From an uncultured Mollicutes bacterium (GTDB taxonomy: Bacteria; Bacillota_I; Bacilli_A; Acholeplasmatales; Anaeroplasmataceae), in NCBI GenBank assembly GCA_947174685.1, contig CAMWJY010000021.1, positions 1 through 8,922 on the forward strand: a DNA stretch of 8,922 bases, written 5' to 3'. How positions within the stretch are numbered: the first letter of the stretch is position 1; each line of letters opens with the position of its first letter. The notes under the pieces are model-generated. The model was not told the origin of the DNA and did no database searches. It saw only the letters and a list, made by a program, of their open reading frames with translations. The translations under genes and the position numbers were made by a program. Shown piece after piece: positions 6,978-8,922 of this stretch.

Positions 6978-7521
6978 CCAACACTTTCTTAATTTCAGCT
7001 ACAGGAAGTCCAATAATATTATCTAAAGATCCTTCATACGATTTGATCAAATCTCTACCTATCCCTTGAATCGCATAGCTCCCTGCCTTGCCGAAGCATT
7101 CTTTCGTTTTTATATAATTTAAAATATCTTCTATAGATAAGTCCTTAAAGGTGACATGAGAAACACAAACGAAATTATATACCTTTTCTTTATAGATTAT
7201 CCCTACACCACTCATAACCTGGTGTGTACGATTTGACAAATTCCTTAGCATTTGATAGGCATCCACTTCATCTTTAGGCTTACCATAAATCACTCCATCT
7301 AAAACAACAATCGTATCACAGCCAATTAAAATACTACCATAATATTTTTCTTGTTCATGTGCTGCCTTTTTCAAACCCAAAAGCTTGACATTTTCAAAAG
7401 GCGTTTTTGTTTTATCCATAGTTTCATCTATATCAGAAACAATAATATCAAATGTATAATGCTCACGTTCTAATAGTTCTTTTCTTCTTGGAGAACCACT
7501 ACGTAAAATAATTGGCTTCAT
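6952..7521 (-). CDS. maf: Maf-family nucleoside triphosphate pyrophosphatase
   Basis: House-cleaning pyrophosphatase that hydrolyses non-canonical or excess NTPs (the YhdE-type subfamily prefers dTTP/UTP); in Bacillus, Maf overproduction blocks septation. With the start used here the protein is 189 residues, the normal length. Signatures: SGSPRRKELL (residues 8-17), VSDIDE, IGCDTIV with Asp69, YGKP with Lys81, GKAGSYAIQG (144-153) and GSLDNIIGLP (164-173). An ATG at 7545 would add eight residues but has no ribosome binding site; ATG 7521 has GGAG at 7533-7530 with 8-base spacing and begins MKPIILRSGSPRR, the usual Maf N-terminus. First gene of the housekeeping block, overlapping the dus start, and divergent from the SpoIIE-like gene. 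In Bacillus, maf lies elsewhere, next to mreBCD. Confidence 0.95.
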   Translation of the reverse strand: MKPIILRSGSPRRKELLEREHYTFDIIVSDIDETMDKTKTPFENVKLLGLKKAAHEQEKYYGSILIGCDTIVVLDGVIYGKPKDEVDAYQMLRNLSNRTHQVMSGVGIIYKEKVYNFVCVSHVTFKDLSIEDILNYIKTKECFGKAGSYAIQGIGRDLIKSYEGSLDNIIGLPVAEIKKVLDEIYAMED

Positions 7522-7529
7522 AAATACAA

Positions 7530-7533
7530 CTCC
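7530..7533 (-). promoter_or_regulatory. Ribosome binding site that decides the maf start
   Basis: GGAG is 8 bases before ATG 7521. The alternative ATG at 7545 is preceded only by AT-rich sequence. Confidence 0.75.
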
Positions 7534-7549
7534 ATTCATAAACAATATA

Positions 7550-7578
7550 ATTTTATCATTAGTTTAATTCTTCTGCAA
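7550..7578 (-). promoter_or_regulatory. Candidate promoter of the maf-dus block
   Basis: TTGCAG (7578-7573) and TAAAAT (7555-7550) are separated by 17 bases. The -10 matches 5 of 6 consensus positions and the -35 only 3 of 6. The position, 28 bases before maf, is suitable. Confidence 0.5.
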
Positions 7579-7666
7579 GGTATTAAAGATTGGAAAAGAA
7601 AATATTTCCTTTCTACTCTGAATGCTAAGCATATACTTTCCATTATATTTATAGAATCATCCTCAC

Positions 7667-7700
7667 AACGACAAACTTTTTATATTGATTTTTTTATAAT
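7667..7700 (+). promoter_or_regulatory. Candidate promoter of the SpoIIE-like gene with a partial Spo0A box
   Basis: A perfect TATAAT at 7695-7700 lies 19 bases before ATG 7720. The -35 position at 17-base spacing (CAAACT) is poor. Overlapping it on the minus strand is TGTCGTT (7673-7667), matching 5 of 7 bases of the Spo0A box TGNCGAA including the TGTCG core. In B. subtilis spoIIE is activated by Spo0A at a sigma-A promoter with unusual spacing, which would fit this arrangement. A single imperfect box in AT-rich DNA is weak evidence. Confidence 0.4.
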
Positions 7701-7707
7701 ACGCTTT

Positions 7708-7713
7708 AGGTGA
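7708..7713 (+). promoter_or_regulatory. Ribosome binding site of the SpoIIE-like gene
   Basis: AGGTGA is 6 bases before ATG 7720. An ATG at 7713 overlaps this site and opens a frame that stops after 24 codons, so it is not the start. Confidence 0.75.
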
Positions 7714-7719
7714 TGCCTC

Positions 7720-8922
7720 ATGAAAAAATATGCCGTATTTGCCTTACACTATTGTTTTTATATTGCTTCTTTATTATTCTTACCTAAGGATATTTCTATA
7801 TTTACTGCTGGGTTCTTAATTTCTATTTTAGCATTAGAAAATATATGGTTTACGATATTACCTTTAAGTATCTGTTTTTACCTGCCATTAAGCCATACTT
7901 ATATTCTAATTGCCATATTTGCTTATCATATCTTGTTATATCCTTTTATAAAAAAGAATAGATTTTACGCTTTGGGTGTTTTTGGATTAAGCAGCTTAAC
8001 TATATTTACGGTATTATATATCTTACAAGGCTTTCATGCAGACACCTTGAAAATCATGCTATATCTTTTGGTCATATATGCAGTAATAAATGCATTATAT
8101 GCATTCCAAAAAATAGACCAAAAGAATGTAATTATTCCCTATCAACAAAAGCTCATTGAATTAACTATGATACTTGGATATTTCTTTATTGTATTCTATT
8201 ATTGCCAAAATACATATGTAATGTATTTTTTGTTTATGCAATTATTTTTAATCCGAGATTTCAAATACAATCTTGTCTTTACTCTTCTATATGCTTTACT
8301 CATTGGGATAAAGGATTATACACAATTATCAACTATTTTACTTCCAACAGCTATATCCTATATGCCAATCACGATAGCCTTTACCTTTACCTATAAGAAT
8401 ATTCTATGGATATTTGGTATAGTATATAGCATTTTGGTAACTCTTCTTCCTTTCACAGATAAAAAGCTTTCTATTGAACAAAATTATATAAATACTTTAT
8501 TTGATGATTTTAATAAGTATATTACAAATTTAAATGAAGAGTATAATAAGAATTTAAAAATAAAAGAACTAAAAGAAAAAAAATTTAATGAAATCAGTAA
8601 AACCTATTGTTCTACCTGTATGAAAAGTACACTATGTAGAACCAAGCTTGAAAAAAGATACAGCTTTTTATCAGCAGCAATGCTAGGGTACAGGCAAAAT
8701 ATTTATGACTGCCCATACTATAATCGCTTTGTCATAGATGCGAATACAGAGAATATGAATAAAAGCTTTGAATATAGTGCAATGAAATCCTTATCCTTTG
8801 AATTAAGCTATTTGTATAATCAAAGCCTAGCATTAAAAAAAGAATATGAAAAATTCATATCCCTATTGTTCAGCTTTGGATATCCTATAAACGCTCTTGA
8901 TATTAATCTAGCTTCATCTTCA
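7720..8922 (+). CDS. spoIIE: SpoIIE-like membrane protein, N-terminal half, 3' end cut by window edge
   Basis: Probable stage II sporulation protein E, the septum-located PP2C phosphatase that activates sigma-F by dephosphorylating SpoIIAA. The frame is open for 401 codons to the right edge, so the phosphatase domain would lie outside. AGGTGA at 7708-7713 is 6 bases before ATG 7720. Residues 5-245 hold about ten closely packed hydrophobic segments (for example around 44-57, 61-76, 84-102, 110-128, 146-162, 185-197, 203-224, 228-245), agreeing with the ten-helix membrane domain of SpoIIE but shorter than the ~330 residues in B. subtilis. A polar, Lys/Glu-rich linker (250-292) follows. Then comes Cys297-x2-Cys300-x5-Cys306 with Cys331, resembling the cysteine cluster after the membrane region in Bacillus and clostridial SpoIIE. 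Sequence similarity is low, so the call rests on architecture, the cysteines and neighbouring sporulation and prs/pth/dus genes. Another membrane regulator cannot be excluded. Confidence 0.72.
   Translation, partial: MKKYAVFALHYCFYIASLLFLPKDISIFTAGFLISILALENIWFTILPLSICFYLPLSHTYILIAIFAYHILLYPFIKKNRFYALGVFGLSSLTIFTVLYILQGFHADTLKIMLYLLVIYAVINALYAFQKIDQKNVIIPYQQKLIELTMILGYFFIVFYYCQNTYVMYFLFMQLFLIRDFKYNLVFTLLYALLIGIKDYTQLSTILLPTAISYMPITIAFTFTYKNILWIFGIVYSILVTLLPFTDKKLSIEQNYINTLFDDFNKYITNLNEEYNKNLKIKELKEKKFNEISKTYCSTCMKSTLCRTKLEKRYSFLSAAMLGYRQNIYDCPYYNRFVIDANTENMNKSFEYSAMKSLSFELSYLYNQSLALKKEYEKFISLLFSFGYPINALDINLASSS

Noticed and set aside
8202..8396. 64-codon open frame on the plus strand
   Set aside because: Out of frame inside the SpoIIE-like gene, whose frame is continuous and has the ribosome binding site.
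1..8922. CRISPR arrays, tRNA or rRNA genes, insertion sequences, phage genes
   Set aside because: No regularly spaced repeats, cloverleaf structures, transposase motifs or terminal repeats were seen on either strand.

Overview
The window is AT-rich and comes from a spore-forming low-GC Bacillota. It carries spoVT and what looks like spoIIE. TGA is used as a stop codon (ends of the PHP and alkaline-phosphatase-like genes), so this is the standard bacterial code and not the Mycoplasma code. Strong purine-rich ribosome binding sites and extended -10 promoters fit Bacillota. The compact, divergent proteins suggest the Erysipelotrichia side of the phylum, but that is only an inference.

Layout, reading the minus strand from right to left. 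(1) A housekeeping block, maf - dus - prs - pth (7521 to 4352), makes a house-cleaning nucleotide pyrophosphatase, a tRNA dihydrouridine synthase, PRPP synthetase and peptidyl-tRNA hydrolase. Its genes overlap or lie close together, prs has its own promoter, and the block ends in an intrinsic terminator 8 bases past pth. (2) A second promoter drives three tightly coupled genes (4210 to 562): a PHP-family phosphatase resembling histidinol phosphatase, an alkaline-phosphatase-superfamily phosphoesterase with an unrecognised N-terminal region and a lysine-rich insert, and a short divergent paralog of PTS enzyme I that lacks part of the usual PEP-binding site. (3) spoVT (508 to the left edge) follows with no visible terminator in between and may be read from the same transcript.

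On the plus strand, divergent from maf, a membrane protein starts at 7720 and runs off the right edge. About ten hydrophobic segments, then a cysteine cluster, match the N-terminal half of SpoIIE. A TATAAT sits upstream with a poor -35 region that overlaps a partial Spo0A box.

prs, pth, spoVT, spoIIE and dus all belong to one neighbourhood of the Bacillus subtilis chromosome. This window looks like a rearranged, condensed version of it (ctc, mfd, the yab genes and divIC are absent) with the three-gene phosphatase/EI-like unit inserted. That unit is the best candidate here for something not yet described. All functions are read from motifs, without database searches.
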